A stretch of DNA of 64,000 nucleotides, taken from Nageia nagi (lineage: Eukaryota; Pinophyta). The notes beneath the pieces are model-generated. The model saw only the letters and a program-made list of their open reading frames with translations. It ran no database searches and was not told the DNA's origin. The position numbers and the translations under genes were made by a program. This document shows positions 22,909 through 35,560 of this stretch, piece after piece (the first letter of the stretch is position 1; every line of letters starts with the position of its first letter). The stretch is from positions 60,016,001 through 60,080,000 of the forward strand of contig JBITNC010000001.1 in the NCBI GenBank assembly GCA_050084985.1, written 5' to 3'.

Positions 22909-23806
22909 GGAACCATGTGTAAAACCAGAGAAGAACTAAAATCACACCACACAAAGATAATATAATTACCCTATTTCACCCAATGTGAGCTACATCCAAC
23001 AACTTAATCTCTCTTTAATCAGTGGAAGAATTGATGTATAATGACCTCCATAGTCATTCAACAACTCTTCTCACATTCAAAAAACACCACAACTTTGAAA
23101 CACATAGCAAAGCTACACTCCAACTCTCTACAATCCTTCTCCCTGACCACTTCCAAATTGCCTCTTTGTATAAGAAAATATAGGCTTAATTTTGAAGTGT
23201 TTTACAGCAAGAAGTAACACAAAATAATTATTTACATATACCCATTATTCCCATATAACTACAGTTCAAATTTGAGCTCAAATGGTTGAGCCAATCTCTC
23301 ATAATATGCTATCGAATACTAATAAACTTGCTCTCTAGATATATAGTATTAATAGGTCTATAAATAAATTTATCCACCAATAGAAAAATACTAAAAACCT
23401 TTTTGACATCAACTCCTAGCTAATGACTCCACATCATCTTGTGGGCTTCACATACCCATCAATCTATCCACTTCTTTGTGCAAGATGTAATGATCCATGA
23501 TAGCTCACCTACCCATTGCATCAACCTCCACATACCTACTATGGGATGGATAGGTCTCCATGGTGGTTGTTGCACCTATTTAAAAATACATCTACCACCC
23601 ATTATTTTTTTTTGCTTTTGATTTTTTTAATATATATATATATTTCCCTTTTGTATTTAATTTAAAATACTCAATCTTTTAAAACACTTTTCTCACACAT
23701 ACAGAATTACATTCTTGATCCAAAAGAAGCATCATGAAGCTAGAGACAAACTAGATACAATGGACTAGAACATGTTAAATATTAAGAAGATCCAAATTTT
23801 GGATCA
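22909..23806 (-). repeat. 5' LTR of level-1 gypsy, second fragment
   Basis: It continues the LTR cut at 7436 and matches 1543-2772, with about 330 bp missing near 23,410. It ends GGATCA followed by the TSD acata. Confidence 0.9.
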
Positions 23807-25345
23807 ACATATCATAATTTTTTGAAGTATATTAAAAAGGGTGTAGTACATTATGTTCCTAGATATGAAAACCCATATTTACATTATAATAGTTTCGATT
23901 TACCAAAAGAGGTAGCTTTACCATCTACTTATCACTCTATAGTACTGATACTAATAGAAGGACCATTAATTGCTAAGGTGGGTAATAAAAGTTCTTCATA
24001 TTTGAACACTTCAAAAGAAAAGAATGTTATCAATCAAGAATCATCCAAAATTCAATAAAAGATAGATGATGATTCATAACTAAAGATAGAACCCACACCA
24101 TAAGAAAAATGTACTTGGGAAGCAAGAGCACACAAGTTAGATGAATTATGCAAAGCTTCCTCATCAAAAATTCCATCTCTTATGAATACATAATAAAAAG
24201 GTAATCATTTTCAATAAGATGATAAGTCATTAAACATCTACCTAATAATAATAAAATTGCCTGATTATGGTATAGGAGAAATTTGAATTGATGATGTCAT
24301 CTTTAATATTCCCTCTTCCCAAGAAATGGGAAGACCTAAAGAATCTCCCAGTATAGTGGGAAAATTGGTACCTTTAGGAAAAGATCCTGATAAACTCTTT
24401 TTTTTATTTAGGTTCTATATAACCACCTCTCATTTCTCTATCTAAACCACACAAAGGTGTTTTTTGTAATTCATTAGAGTACTTATCACCATATGTGAGA
24501 TCATTTGTCCAAAGATACTTCAATAAATATTAATGGAAGGGACAAGATTTAGGTCATTATGGACACAGAACTTGATATACAATCAAAATTTATTACCAAT
24601 TACCAATTGATAAAACAAGATTGGGATATAATGATAAGAATAAAAAAGAATCTCTTTGTGAAAAGTTGAACTAGAACCAGAAAAGCTTGAATATGAAAAA
24701 TCATGCAAAATTTTTGAAGGGATATTGAACCAAGATAATATAGAATTTGGAAAGTTATCTTTAGGAAATTTATTCTCTAATATTTTTTCAATAAATATTG
24801 TTGAGATTGAATAAATATTTGATCAGATTTTAGAAAAAATATCTTTTGATTTGTCTAGAAGTGATGAGTTTGAACTATTAAGTCTAGTAACCTTGAGTAG
24901 TTCTTCATTATACTTTATGGTAGATGAGGATACTACAAATTTTACACTCATTTTCAAATAACCTACTATACAAGAATTCAAATATATAGATACTATACTT
25001 CAAACCTCTAAATTCACCATAAATACAACCTTGGAGGATCAAGATTTAGATGAAGCATATAACCTAAATGATAACAATTGGATTCCACACCCAATTAGTT
25101 GGAAGAGGGGTCTTATATGCTAATTGAAGAAACCATTGAGATATATTTAAGTGATTATCATAATAATCCAAATATTATTCAACTAGGAATGTCACTAACT
25201 AAAGATCAAAGATAAGAATTTGTATCTATACTTAAAAAAAAGGATATTTGCATGGTCATATGTTGATTTGCTAGGATCAGATCTAAACTTGGTGGTACAT
25301 AACCTAGGTATTTAAGATGATGCTAATATAATTAAATAGAAATTA
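23807..25345 (+). pseudogene. Level-0 Tat-like element: protease end and linker to RT
   Basis: Its first residues complete the protease block begun at 1290-1439. The linker region to RT is then readable in pieces: 23,822-24,058 (V-H-Y-V-P-R-Y-E-N-P), 24,290-24,400 and 24,700-25,080. It is acidic and Ser/Leu-rich with no further known domain. Near 25,250 the text F-A-W-S-Y-V-D-L corresponds to the segment that precedes RT in plant Tat/Athila pol (pattern D-x-F-A-W-S-Y-x-D-M). Confidence 0.65.
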
Positions 25346-26140
25346 TGCTAGATGAATCCTACAATAGCACTGATGGTAAAAGAAGAATTACAAAAACTCT
25401 TAAAAGTGAAGTTCATACATCCCAATGACTATTATGATTGGATCTCCAACATGGTGCTAGTTAAAAAGTCTAATGGGAAAATTCGCATATGTATGGATTT
25501 TAGAGATTTTAATAAGGCTTTCCCTAAGGATGATTTTTCATTACCAAACATAGATAATTTGGTTGATTCTACTATTGGACATGAAATGCTATCTCTCATA
25601 GATGGATTCACAGGGTATAAACAAATAAGATTAGCACTTGAAGATCAACATAAAACAACCATCATAACATCTTGGGGAAAATTTTTGTTATAAAGTAATG
25701 CCCTTCAGCCTATAGAATGTGGGAGCTACTTACCAATGAGTAATGACATACATTTTTTATGATTACATGCATGATATTATGGAAGATTATGTAGATTATG
25801 TATTAGCCAAATCTAAAACTAGAGAAAACCATATAAAGGTACTCATAAAAATATTTGATAGATTACTATAGAATAATATTTGATTAAACCCCCAAAAATG
25901 TGTGTTTGGGGTCACTTTAGAAAAACTATTAGGTTTTATTATTTCTAGGTGAGGAATTGAAGTAGACCCTAATAACATAAGAAAAGATAGTGAATATGTT
26001 CCCCCTTCAAATATAAAGTAATTGCAAAGTCTAAAAGGCAAGTTGTAGGCTATAAGTCACTTCATATCGTAATTATCAAATAAATGCAAACTCTTAAATA
26101 AATTATTTAAAAAGGGAATTACATTTTACTAGGGAAATGA
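25346..26140 (+). pseudogene. Level-0 Tat-like reverse transcriptase
   Basis: RT blocks are at 25,352-25,693: V-K-E-E-L-Q-K-L-L-K, S-N-M-V-L-V-K-K-S-N-G-K-I-R, C-M-D-F-R-D-F-N-K-A and L-S-L-I-D-G-F-T-G-Y. This spelling (D-F-R-D-L-N-K-A, D-G-F-S-G-Y) is typical of the Tat/Athila branch. The catalytic box near 25,790 reads Y-V-D-Y-V-L-A-K-S, so the second Asp of Y-x-D-D has become Tyr. One frameshift near 25,690. Confidence 0.85.
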
Positions 26141-26950
26141 ACAACAAGAAGCATTTGAAAAAATAAAATGCTACCTCTTATGACCTCTAATTTTAATGCC
26201 CCCTAAGGAAGGAGAACCATTCCTACTTTACACATATGGTACAAAATCAACATTAGGAACTATACTTGCTCAAAAGAATGAAAATAATATGGATCAAACT
26301 ATATACTATATTAGTCAAAATTTATTTGGTTATGAAATTAAGTATGTGTATATGGAAAAGTTATGATTAGCAGTGGTCTTTGTAAGAAATAAGTTGAGAC
26401 ATTACATGCAAAATCATACTACTTATGTAATTGCCAAAGAAAATCCATTAAAATATATGATAAAGAAAAATTATCAAAATACAAGGACATCTAAATGGAT
26501 TACACACTTGATTGAATTTTATTTACAATTTATAAGTCAAAAATCAATTAAAGGTTAAGTCATAGTTGACTATCTTGCAGAAGCACCACTACATGATGAT
26601 ATACCACTTATTATTGAATTACCAGATTAACATGTTTTCTAATTAGATGAGATAGAAATTTTTGTTGATCCTAAAGAATATTGGGATATGGTAATATATT
26701 TTGACAAATCTAGATGCAAAATAGTGGAGGTACACATGTTTTATTCATAACAACTCAAGGGGTTCCTATACCTTACTCCTTCAAACTTAATTTTCCATGT
26801 ACTATATGAAGCCTTGATATTATCCATAAAGACCACCATGAAATTAAAGCTAATAAAGGTCAAATTCATTCATGATTTATTGTTAATTATAAATTAGGTT
26901 AAAAGGACTTTCTAATTTAAAGAACCTTTAGCCCAAAAATATAAAAAATG
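26141..26950 (+). pseudogene. Level-0 RNase H and second (archaeal-type) RNase H
   Basis: The ordinary RNase H is at 26,140-26,570 (Q-E-A-F-E-K-I-K-C-Y-L, L-G-T-I-L-A-Q, I-Y-Y-I-S-Q). At about 26,685-26,900 a second RNase H-like domain begins (W-D-M-V-I-Y-F-D-K-S-R), followed by Y-E-A-L-I-L-S-I. A duplicated RNase H between RT and integrase is known as a hallmark of the Tat lineage. That is the main reason for my lineage call. Confidence 0.7.
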
Positions 26951-28429
26951 GTGGATAATCTGTTACAATCATTTGAAAAAGATGACCTAGAGGTGGCACC
27001 AAGATAAACAAATAGGTTTTCTAATCTTATGGCTTCAATTGGATATTTAATACCTAAAATTTGTCATAAAAAAACCATTCACATTGAAATAGTCTAAATT
27101 TCCCAATCCTCATTAGAAATATATAGAGTGGAATATATGGTTCTTGATATTACAATGGAAGATAAAAATTTGTGGCATATCCAACTAATGAAATTCTTAA
27201 GAGATGGAATCTTACCTATTGATTTAACAAAATCAGCTAACAAAGCATTCAAATTAAAATTCTCCCATTTTTGTATGCTAGGAGATGTCCTATATTGTAG
27301 ATATTTTGATGGAATATTACTTAGATTCTTGGAATGGGCATATTTGCAAATCATAATATAATGTTCACATGATGGAATATGCATAGGACATTTTAGTAGT
27401 CCTTCAATCATGAAATGACTAATGCACATGGGCTACTATTGGCCTCCTATGGAGTTTGATTGTATTGAGAATATTAAAAAATGCCTCAAATACCAATAAT
27501 ATTCTAATTTATTTAATTAACCATCATAAGCATTATAATCCATGCAATCATTAAGGCCATTTTCAACATGGGCATTGGATATTATAGGTCCAATATATCC
27601 TATTTCCTCATGTGGTCATTAGTTTATAATAATAGCCACAAAATATTTCACAAAATTGATCAAAGCTATTCCAATGATCTCTATAAAAATATCAAAAATA
27701 GCATAATTCATAGAACATCACATTATTTTCCATTTTAGAATTCCCATTCAAATTATCATCAATAATGGAAAGAATTTCAAAAACAAGGAAGTGTTAGCTT
27801 TATGCAAAGGATAACATATTAGAATTAGTTTTCCAATGTCTTATTATCTTCAAGGGAATGGAAAAGATGAGGCTACAAATAAACCTATTCAAATAATTCT
27901 ACTTAAAATTATAGACAACTCTCATAGATATTAGCATGCAAGGATTCCATATGCTTTATGGGCCTATCACACTAGTATTAGAACCTCTACTAGGGCAACC
28001 CCATTTTCTATCATTTATGGAGTAGAAGTAGTTTTGCCCTTAGAAATAGAAATCCATCTTTGCAAATTGTTGTATGAGATTACATTACAAATGAATTAGC
28101 TCACCAAACATGATTAGATCAATTATTATTATTAAAAAAAGATGAGTTAATGCATTGGAATATATGTGTACCTATCAAATCACATTAAAAGAGCTTTTGA
28201 TAATAGGAATAAGATTCATTAGTTCAATATAGGATACCTATTACTTAAACAAAATCATAAAACTTCACAAATGGAAAGGCAAATTCATGATAAATTTGCC
28301 TCTAATTGGTAAGGACCTTATATAATTAAAAGAAAATTTAGTTCAGGAGCATATCACTTAGCTGACATGAAAGGTAATGAAGAGTGTGAAACAATAAATA
28401 TCATGCATTTACATCCCTTTTATAGTTGA
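26951..28429 (+). pseudogene. Level-0 Tat-like integrase
   Basis: The HHCC zinc region is at 27,361-27,500 (H-D-G-I-C-I-G-H-F-S ... G-Y-Y-W-P ... C-L-K-Y-Q, last Cys lost). The core has its first Asp in W-A-L-D-I-I-G-P (about 27,573). The second site reads I-I-N-N-G-K-N-F with Asn in place of Asp. The third is intact in K-D-E-A-T-N-K (about 27,865). The C-terminal region includes F-A-S-N-W-x-G-P-Y-I-I (about 28,290) and ends H-L-H-P-F-Y-S-stop at 28,429. Stops are scattered. Confidence 0.85.
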
Positions 28430-28523
28430 AATTTCTTTATTTTGTATTCATATATTATAAATAAATAGTTAAATACATTAAAAGCTTTATAATGAGATAA
28501 TAAAATATATATGTATTTAACAG

Positions 28524-29162
28524 ATGGTAATCAAAAGGATCAAGAGTTTTCATGTTCCATTGGAAAGAAAAGGAATAAGGGAAGTAGCATGGTTCAAGAA
28601 AGACAGAAATTTGGGAGATAGGTCCATATCCAGACTCACAAAATTCAATTTCCAAGGATCATGGAATTTTCTTTGATTACCTATTGATATACAAAGAGAT
28701 CTAGCCTTGAAAAACTATCTAGGTAAATTTTATGGATGGAATATTTGTTTATAGGAGAAAGTATTGATATTTACATGGATAGGGCTATATATTTCTTAGG
28801 TTTTTTGTATTACCATGAGTAAATACAAAATAAATTTGGTATGCTTATATTGGTATACTACAACACCTAGAATTATACTTGATTGTACTTTCAATGATTA
28901 GGTTTTACACATTGCATCTTAATATTTGCAAAGCGTACATCCAATTCTAACTTTGATGAATTAGCTTGTAGGAGACATATACCATCAAAAGTTAATATAT
29001 GATTTTTCTCCTATGTATTTTCCCAAACCAAAGAAATCAAGAAGAGTTAAAAGAAATATTAATATACAATTTTCTCAAGTAAAGTCAAGATTTCTTCATT
29101 CTTCTTCTCGTGATCATTTAAGGAAAACTTTGATAACAAAAGGATTAGAAGTCCTAAAATAA
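28524..29162 (+). pseudogene. Extra same-sense ORF after integrase, unknown function
   Basis: A single frame starting ATG 28,524 (M-V-I-K-R-I-K-S-F-H-V) stays readable for 212 codons. Its stops are TGA, TAG and TAA at scattered places, and no frameshift is needed. The predicted protein is basic at the start (E-R-K-G-I-R-E-V-A-W-F-K-K-D) and Trp/Tyr-rich in the middle (L-G-K-F-Y-G-W-N). It is strongly basic near the end (P-K-P-K-K-S-R-R-V-K-R-N). I recognise no domain. It follows the pol stop by 94 bp. It could be an extra ORF of the element or chance; the constant frame through the decay favours the former. Confidence 0.45.
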
Positions 29163-29885
29163 ACACATTTTCTAGAATTACGAAGAGAAATGCAATTAGT
29201 GATAGCTATAAAGTATTTTAAAAATCATACATCAAATGCATAGGAATTGAAATAAATGGTTCAAAATTAGAAATTAAAGTAAAAGCATAGAAACTATGAA
29301 TGGAAAAGCATATGAAATTAGTTCATTATAATGGTTTTGTCTACATTGGCCTTATGACTTACCCAAAATATTGATAGATTGTGTTGAAGATGTCCATATC
29401 AAATTTATGGGATGTTCTTTTAATTTGACTTGAGTTGTCTAATTTTCAATTTTGTTAATGAATGTTCTTTCTCCATTTTTATTATGAATTATTTTATATT
29501 TTTTGCTATTTACTATTTGAAGCTATAAGTGGTCTTAATATAAATTTTAAACTATAATTTTTAAAAAGGATTACTATTTATTATATAGGGGTTTACCATG
29601 AGGGTATAATAAATTAAAAGAGAATATGGTAGATTTTAAAAATAGGGGATTTTTAAATAATCCTATGAATGCACATGTTTTGAAGGCTTTCTATTAAATG
29701 AAACCCCCCTCTCACCCCCTAAAAATAAAGACCAAAATAGGCCTACAACTTATAGAAATGCTCCACACATATTCAATAACTTATGAAAATGCAATAAAAT
29801 ACCAAATAAATATCATTTTAAAATCAAATTCACCATGATCACCTATGGTACAAATCCACACTCAAAATTTGATCTTTGTATCACA
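29163..29885. other. 3' region of level 0 and end of a gypsy 3' LTR; no gene
   Basis: No ORF of note. The stretch just before 29,885 should be the 3' LTR of the minus-strand gypsy to the right, since its sense start TGTGATACAAAG abuts that element's polypurine tract. I could not find a matching LTR on the other side, so the LTR's left limit is unknown. Confidence 0.4.
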
Positions 29886-29897
29886 CCTCCCCAATGG
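29886..29897 (-). promoter_or_regulatory. Polypurine tract of second gypsy
   Basis: The minus strand reads cccattggggagg directly before TGTGATAC, the inferred LTR start. It is closely similar to the level-1 tract (caatggggag). Confidence 0.65.
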
Positions 29898-31400
29898 GAA
29901 ATGTATTTTTCCCATAAAATGCTTAATTTAGGACAAGATGAGGAAATAAGTCCTCATCCTTGCTTTTGTCCTACCAATTTGTTATTATTGGAAGCTTCCC
30001 TTTCAACCCAATAAGAAAAATTTATTATTTTCCTCATTGTGTATTCCTTACTTTCTTTTGCAAACTTGAGTTGTTCATCTCATCCATTGTTCTTGATGTA
30101 ATATATTCAATGGATGGTAAAATTGTGCATATCTCAACTTCATCCTCAATTATCATAGAAGGTTCAAATAACTTAAAGTGTTTAACATTAATAAATGAGT
30201 AAATTTACATAGATAAAGGTAAATCAAGTCTAAATGCATTTTCACTCGCTTAAGGATCTTAAAAGGCCCATACTTGATTGGTTTCAACATTTTTGAAGGT
30301 CCATCTAACCTTTCTTTACTGAGATGTAACCAAAGAGATCACCAACTTGAAACATGTGTTTATCATACCTTAATTTATATTTAGCTTAATTTGTTTTGAG
30401 TTGTTCTTGCACCTTGAGATGAACAAGTCTAATTTTTTTAATGAATTTCTAAATTTTCTTCTCTTCCTTCTCTAAGGTTACATAAAAATCAGTTTGCTAA
30501 ATAAAAACACAAGAAATGGTAAAGGTGGAAGGTACCCAAAATATGTTTTGAATGGTATCTTACCTATGGATGTGTGGATTGATTTATTGTAAGAATGTTG
30601 AATGTAACCAAGATGTCCATCCCATGAATTCGGATGTTTTCCATAGTACCCCCTAAGTAATTGTACAATGATCCTATTCATAACTTTTATTTTTCCATCA
30701 ATTTGATGGTGAAAGGTTGTGCTTCATTTTAACTTGGTATCCATATTTTTTTGCAAGGATATATAGAACTTACCTAAGAATATACTATCTCAATATAAAA
30801 CAATAGAACTAGGTAGTCTAAAATGTACCCACACATGAGATAAAAATAAGTTTAATATAATTTGTCTAGTTATAGTTTTCTTGCATAGGATTAAAACACA
30901 CATATTGCTAAATTTATCAAAAAAAAAACATTCATGTACCCTTTTTCATTGGTAAACCACCCATATATTCCATGGATATGCTCTCCCAAGTCCTACTAGG
31001 AACTAGTAATGGTTGATATAACCCTAACTTTATATTACTAGGCTTATGTATGCAATATAAAACATACCATCTAATGTATTTTACAACTTACTCTCACATT
31101 TTGGGCTAGTACATATACCTTTGCAAGTTAGCCACTATCTTACCCATCCCAAAATATCTAGAATCTAAGATGTATGGGCTTCTCTAATGAGATGCACTCC
31201 TTCTCCTTAAGGCACACATAAAGTGTTTCCCTTAAACAACAATCCCTATTTCATAAAATAATCAGTCTCATCATCACATCTAATATTATGAATCAACTTC
31301 AAATAAGTATCTTTGAAATCAATATCATTTAGGTACTACTCTTTCTATGATTCTTGCATAAAGGGATAAAGTTTGAGAATATTACTCAGTCCTAAAATAA
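29898..31400 (-). pseudogene. Second gypsy integrase with C-terminal chromodomain
   Basis: The core begins near 31,030 (L-G-L-Y-Q-P-L-L-V-P, W-E-S-I-S-M-E-Y-M-G-G-L-P; the first Asp reads Glu). The third site at about 30,690 reads I-D-G-K-I-K-V-M-N-R with Lys where Glu is expected. 30,478-30,681 carries the conserved G-Y-Y-G-K-H-P-N-S-W-D and Y-N-K-S-I-H-T-S block. The C-terminus at 29,940-30,160 reads a chromodomain-like region: L-Q-K-K-V-R-N-T, then I-F-L-I-G-L-K-G, then W and L-F-P-H-L-V. Chromodomains in this clade are thought to steer integration to heterochromatin. Confidence 0.82.
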
Positions 31401-32823
31401 TAGTTTGGATTAGAATCCTAGACAACATACTTGTAATCTTATTTATATATCCCTTTTTACACTTGATTATGAGGTGGTATTGTTACAATAAATCCATCCA
31501 CTTGAAATTTCCTTTTTACTACAATTTGACTTAAATTTGTAGGTACTACAATGTTTGGTAGTCAATATGTATTATGGTCTCCTTACCATCCAAGTAATGC
31601 TTCCATTTATTAGTAGCTTGAACTAGAACAAATAGGTCTTTATCATAAACTAGATAGTTTAACAATGATCCACTAAATTTCTCTAAATGATAACACATAG
31701 GTCTCCTTCCTAGCATCAACACTGCTCTAATTGCATACCCAATGGAATCCATATCTATCTTGAAATGTTGTTGCAAATTGGGCAATTCTAATACATGTGT
31801 ATTGATAATTTTTTCCTTTAAGGTGTCAAATGCACTTTTTTGTTTCCTTCCTCTTTATAAATAATCTCTTTTACTAGTTATTTTTTGTAATGGAGAGGAT
31901 TTAATTGAAAATTAATATTTTGAGGTATTGCATAGTCCCCATAAGATCATTTTCTATATAAAATTAATGGGTAATAGACAATCAAAAATGGCCTTCACCT
32001 TCTCAGGATCAATCCTCAATTTACTATCACCAACAATGTGTCCAAGGTGCACCAAAAATTTCTTGCCAAAATCACATTTTCTCATCTTCAATAACTTATT
32101 CTTTTATAGATTTTGTAATACTTGTTTAATATACAACAAATGATCTAACAAAGTTTGAATATACACAAGTATATCATCCAAGTAAATAAGAATAAACTTT
32201 TCAAGAAAGGAGTAAAGTACCTCATTCATCACACACATGAAATTTGTTGGCACATTGGGTAGTTCAAAAGGTAGTATAAGCCATTTGAACAACCCCTCTT
32301 TAGTTTTGAATGTAGTCTTCCATATGTCTTCCTTCTTGATTAGAACTTGGTGATAACCACTTCATAATTTAGACTTGGTAAAAAAAAACTTACCCTCTTG
32401 TAGTTGATCAATAAGATCAACAATAAATGGTAATGGGTATCTATTCTTGATGGTGATCTTATTCAATTATTTATAGTCAATACACATCCTCTATGATCCA
32501 TCCTTTTTCTACATAATGATAGCAGGAAAAGGTATAATTATTCCATTATCAAGGTACTTATAGATTTTCCACTTTACCTCTTCCCTCTCAATCATAGATT
32601 AACTATACAATCCAATATTAGAAAGAGTAGCATTTGACAACAACTAAATTTCATGTTTAATGGTTTGCTTTGGTGGTAGTCATTTAATCTATTTAAATAA
32701 CTCATCAAACTATTCTATAAGTATTTGGATTTTCTTATCCTTCTCACTTAATATTTATGTAGTATCCAACATTGTAGTTATCACTCCAAAGTTTACGACA
32801 TCTTTTATTTGGATCATATCATC
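31401..32823 (-). pseudogene. Second gypsy RT and RNase H, protease-RT linker
   Basis: RNase H is at 31,546-31,785 (Y-D-K-D-L-F-V-L-V-Q-A, W-K-H-Y-L-D-G-K-E). RT at 32,104-32,292 has the intact catalytic box I-Y-L-D-D-I-L-V-Y. Earlier RT blocks run to about 32,560 (C-I-D-Y-K-x-L-N-K-I, G-Y-H-Q-V-L-I-K-K-E-D). Linker sequence reaches the insertion point at 32,823. The frame resumes as protease beyond 42,034. Confidence 0.85.
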
Positions 32824-33481
32824 TATACATGCATCAAAATGAACCTTTATGTATTTAATAAATCATTTAAATCCCTTAACAATGTATTATTTAAAAAGAT
32901 ATTTAAAATGTATAAAATAGGTGTAGGCCATATATTTTACCCTTGTTGATTATCCTATAATGGAATCATCCCTATATAAAGGCATTAAATACCTACAAAG
33001 ATGGGTGATGGGATTATCATCAAGAGGAAACTAGACAAGGGGTAGATTACAAAAGATCCAAGGCTTCTATAAACTAAATATCAAATAGAGAATCAAGGAC
33101 TCGAACATCATTCATAAATAAAACCTTTGCAAGGTATTCCTATATATAACAAGCAAATCTCTTATCTCAAAAATTATCATACTTTCATTATATTGATAAA
33201 TCATTCATTTGTTTATCATTTTATCTTTCATTGCATATTTAATTTGATCATTAACATGACATAGATGGTGTATTGTTACTAGGGTGATGACATTTTACTA
33301 GTGTGTATGATATTTATTATGTCTTTCCTTGATTAATTAAATATACATGTTAACAGAATGAACATGTATGCCTAATCATCTATTGTTATATTCTTGCTTT
33401 ATGTCAACTAATTAATAGACCAAATAGTGCATGTGTGAATTCCCTAAACTAATTACACCATTGCATTATTTAAGGTCTACA
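32824..33481 (+). repeat. 5' LTR of second PMD element
   Basis: 658 bp, begins TATACATGCATCAAAAT (TG decayed to TA) and ends TCTACA. It is collinear with 41,365-42,029, for example tataaaggcattaaa and gaaactagacaaggggtaga in both. tttggtgaactcaac follows directly and is probably the primer-binding site, but I cannot assign the tRNA. Confidence 0.92.
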
Positions 33482-33648
33482 TTTGGTGAACTCAACATTC
33501 TTACACACCTAGGACTTCATCTAGGGAAAAATCCTTTTGTAATGTCATGAATCCATTTTCACTACTTTTTCTCTCCATAGAGGAATTGCTCCAAATAGTA
33601 GCCAAAAAGCAAAATAAAACTAGGGCTTGTTTTGCTTATATCCCATAG
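33482..33648 (+). other. Primer-binding site region and leader
   Basis: Short leader between the LTR and the first gag-like ATG at 33,649. It begins tttggtgaactcaac. Confidence 0.5.
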
Positions 33649-35560
33649 ATGGATCTTAACATAGATAACCCTATAATATCCAAATATAAAGTACAATTTT
33701 TGAAGGTTATAATTCTTTAAATTAATCTTGCATTATCTATTCAAATTCCTCCTAGGACCATATGGGATTCTAAATCTTTAGATTTTGTTAAATGAATGTG
33801 CATTATTAGGGATACCCCTAATTGATACACTATTCTTGATCCTAGCAACTTAGATAATTTGGATCCTATTCTAAAACCTTTTTATGATGATGAACTTCTC
33901 AATCTTGATAGTATTCCTTATAATGCTCAATCCATTCAACATGTATTATCTGATAAGGAAAGGCTATAATTTTTTATTTGTAATAATGCTCCTATTATGG
34001 TGAAACTTCTTATGAATGCAAATTTTCTTGGTAACCAATTGGAAACTATAAAATTTGAATATAGCTTGTTTTTTTTATGAGAAATAATCAAAATATCTCC
34101 AACCTATACGTGAAACACACAATTTGGGAAATGTGATCAATTGTCACCATGATGCAGGTGATGTAGATCCTAATGGAGTAGAGTTTGAACTAGAGTTTGA
34201 TATTGAGTTGGAATAACCACTTCATGAGGATGATGTTTTTAATAGTGATGACCAATCAGAACCTAAAGATGAGGATGATAAATCTTATAGTAATTTGATC
34301 CTTAATCCACATTACTTTGAATGAGAGAATAAAGGTAAGGGTCAAGTTATTTTATCTAATGATAAAAGTAAAACTCTCATTAAGCACTAACTTACTAAAG
34401 TTATTAGAGAAACCTTTAAGTTACAACCAACTTGGACTTTTAAGGAGCATGATATTAAAGTAGGTATCATGATGGATATCCAAGAAAACATTGATTGGTA
34501 TAAACAACCTCCATATGAATAATTGGAAATCTTGGTAGGGGTAGTGCATGAACTTGATCAAGATAGGGTTAATCATACTAATGAGTTTGCTATATTGAAA
34601 CATATTCCACTTCAAACATCAAATAATGAACAATAACCTCCTCCTTCCCCACCACCATCCCCAAAGACCAATGTAGGGTTTAACAACATGGTGAGTAGTG
34701 AGGATGATTTCCTTTCATGTTTAAAAAGACCCCTCATTGCTAAGATTCTTGCCAAATAATCCCTAGTCTCTTGCCTACATATAAGCTATTTTTATGGATG
34801 GTCTCTTGCCTATATATTTTTAAAGCATATTTTTGTGGATGGTCTCTTTCCTATATATAAGTTATTTTTCATCTCTAATCATGATATGTCTTTAGGAGAT
34901 ATGATTTACACTATTACTAAAAAGGAATAATCCATTAAAAAGTTGAGTGTTATGAAACATGTTGATCATACTTCCTATACAAAACCTATTACTAAAAACT
35001 AACCCAAGGTTGAATCAGATCATGTTGCTCTTAAAAAATGAGGTAGTTCCCCACTCAAACATACTCACCAATATACTTCCTTAATTGATATTATTATTAA
35101 TATTTTGAATATATTATTAGATGAGGAATTGATTGAATTGCCTCCTATTTTTGAATCTATATTTAGTAATGGTTTACCTAAAAAATTTCACTATGAGAAA
35201 TTTTGCAATTATCATAGGGTACTTGGTCATGTAACCTAGGATTTTAGGATACTTTGTAACCTTATATAGGATTTCATTTATAATTGAGCAATCAAGATGG
35301 ATCAACAACTAGATGCATAGATAGGACTAGAACATCTAGATAATGCATGGCTAGGGGTATTCAATAATCCCCTACCATATTCACAATCTCATGGGTGCAT
35401 TGGTACAATAAGTATTTCTTGTAATTTACATTCTTTTTCAAATAATACTTATGCATATAGGAATCCTCCAAACAAGAATAGGAATGGAATTAAAAGATGT
35501 GGTGTTAGTGGCATGCATTTTTTCTTTTAAAGTGCCAGTGGCATGGGAATGACTAGTACA
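33649..35560 (+). pseudogene. Gag-like protein of second PMD element, damaged zinc finger
   Basis: One plus frame starts at ATG 33,649 (M-D-L-N-I-D-N-P) and is readable with few stops to about 34,075. A second readable run goes from about 34,150 to 35,530. The middle is acidic (D-E-D-D-K-S-Y), then has a Pro run (P-P-P-S-P-P-P-S-P). A zinc-finger-like block at about 35,200 reads F-C-N-Y-H-R-V-L-G-H-V-T, then F where the last Cys is expected, then L-I-Q-D-F-I. This matches the C-x2-Y-H-x3-G-H-x-T-x2-C finger of Tat-type gag. I do not see the central retrotransposon gag domain that the level-2 gag has. Confidence 0.65.

Larger units (their letters stand above)
1440..23806 (-). mobile_element. 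Level-1 Ty3/gypsy chromodomain retrotransposon (minus), interrupted by level 2
   Basis: Both ends are defined. The element begins TGATCCAT at 1440 and ends GGATCA at 23,806, so the ends are inverted (TGATCC/GGATCA). The flanking 5-bp duplication is acata at 1435-1439 and 23,807-23,811. Removing 1440-23,806 and one TSD restores the level-0 protease frame, which is independent proof of the insertion. The order on the minus strand is 5' LTR (right), primer-binding site, gag, protease, RT, RNase H, integrase, polypurine tract, 3' LTR (left). Its own length without the nested element is about 6.9 kb. All coding parts carry stops. Confidence 0.9.

Noticed and set aside
22037-23806. Solo LTRs
   Set aside because: At first both LTRs seem solo. 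Pairing with 7437-8363 and 7325-7436 plus 1440-2772, and matching TSDs, show that they are the right-hand LTRs of nested full elements.
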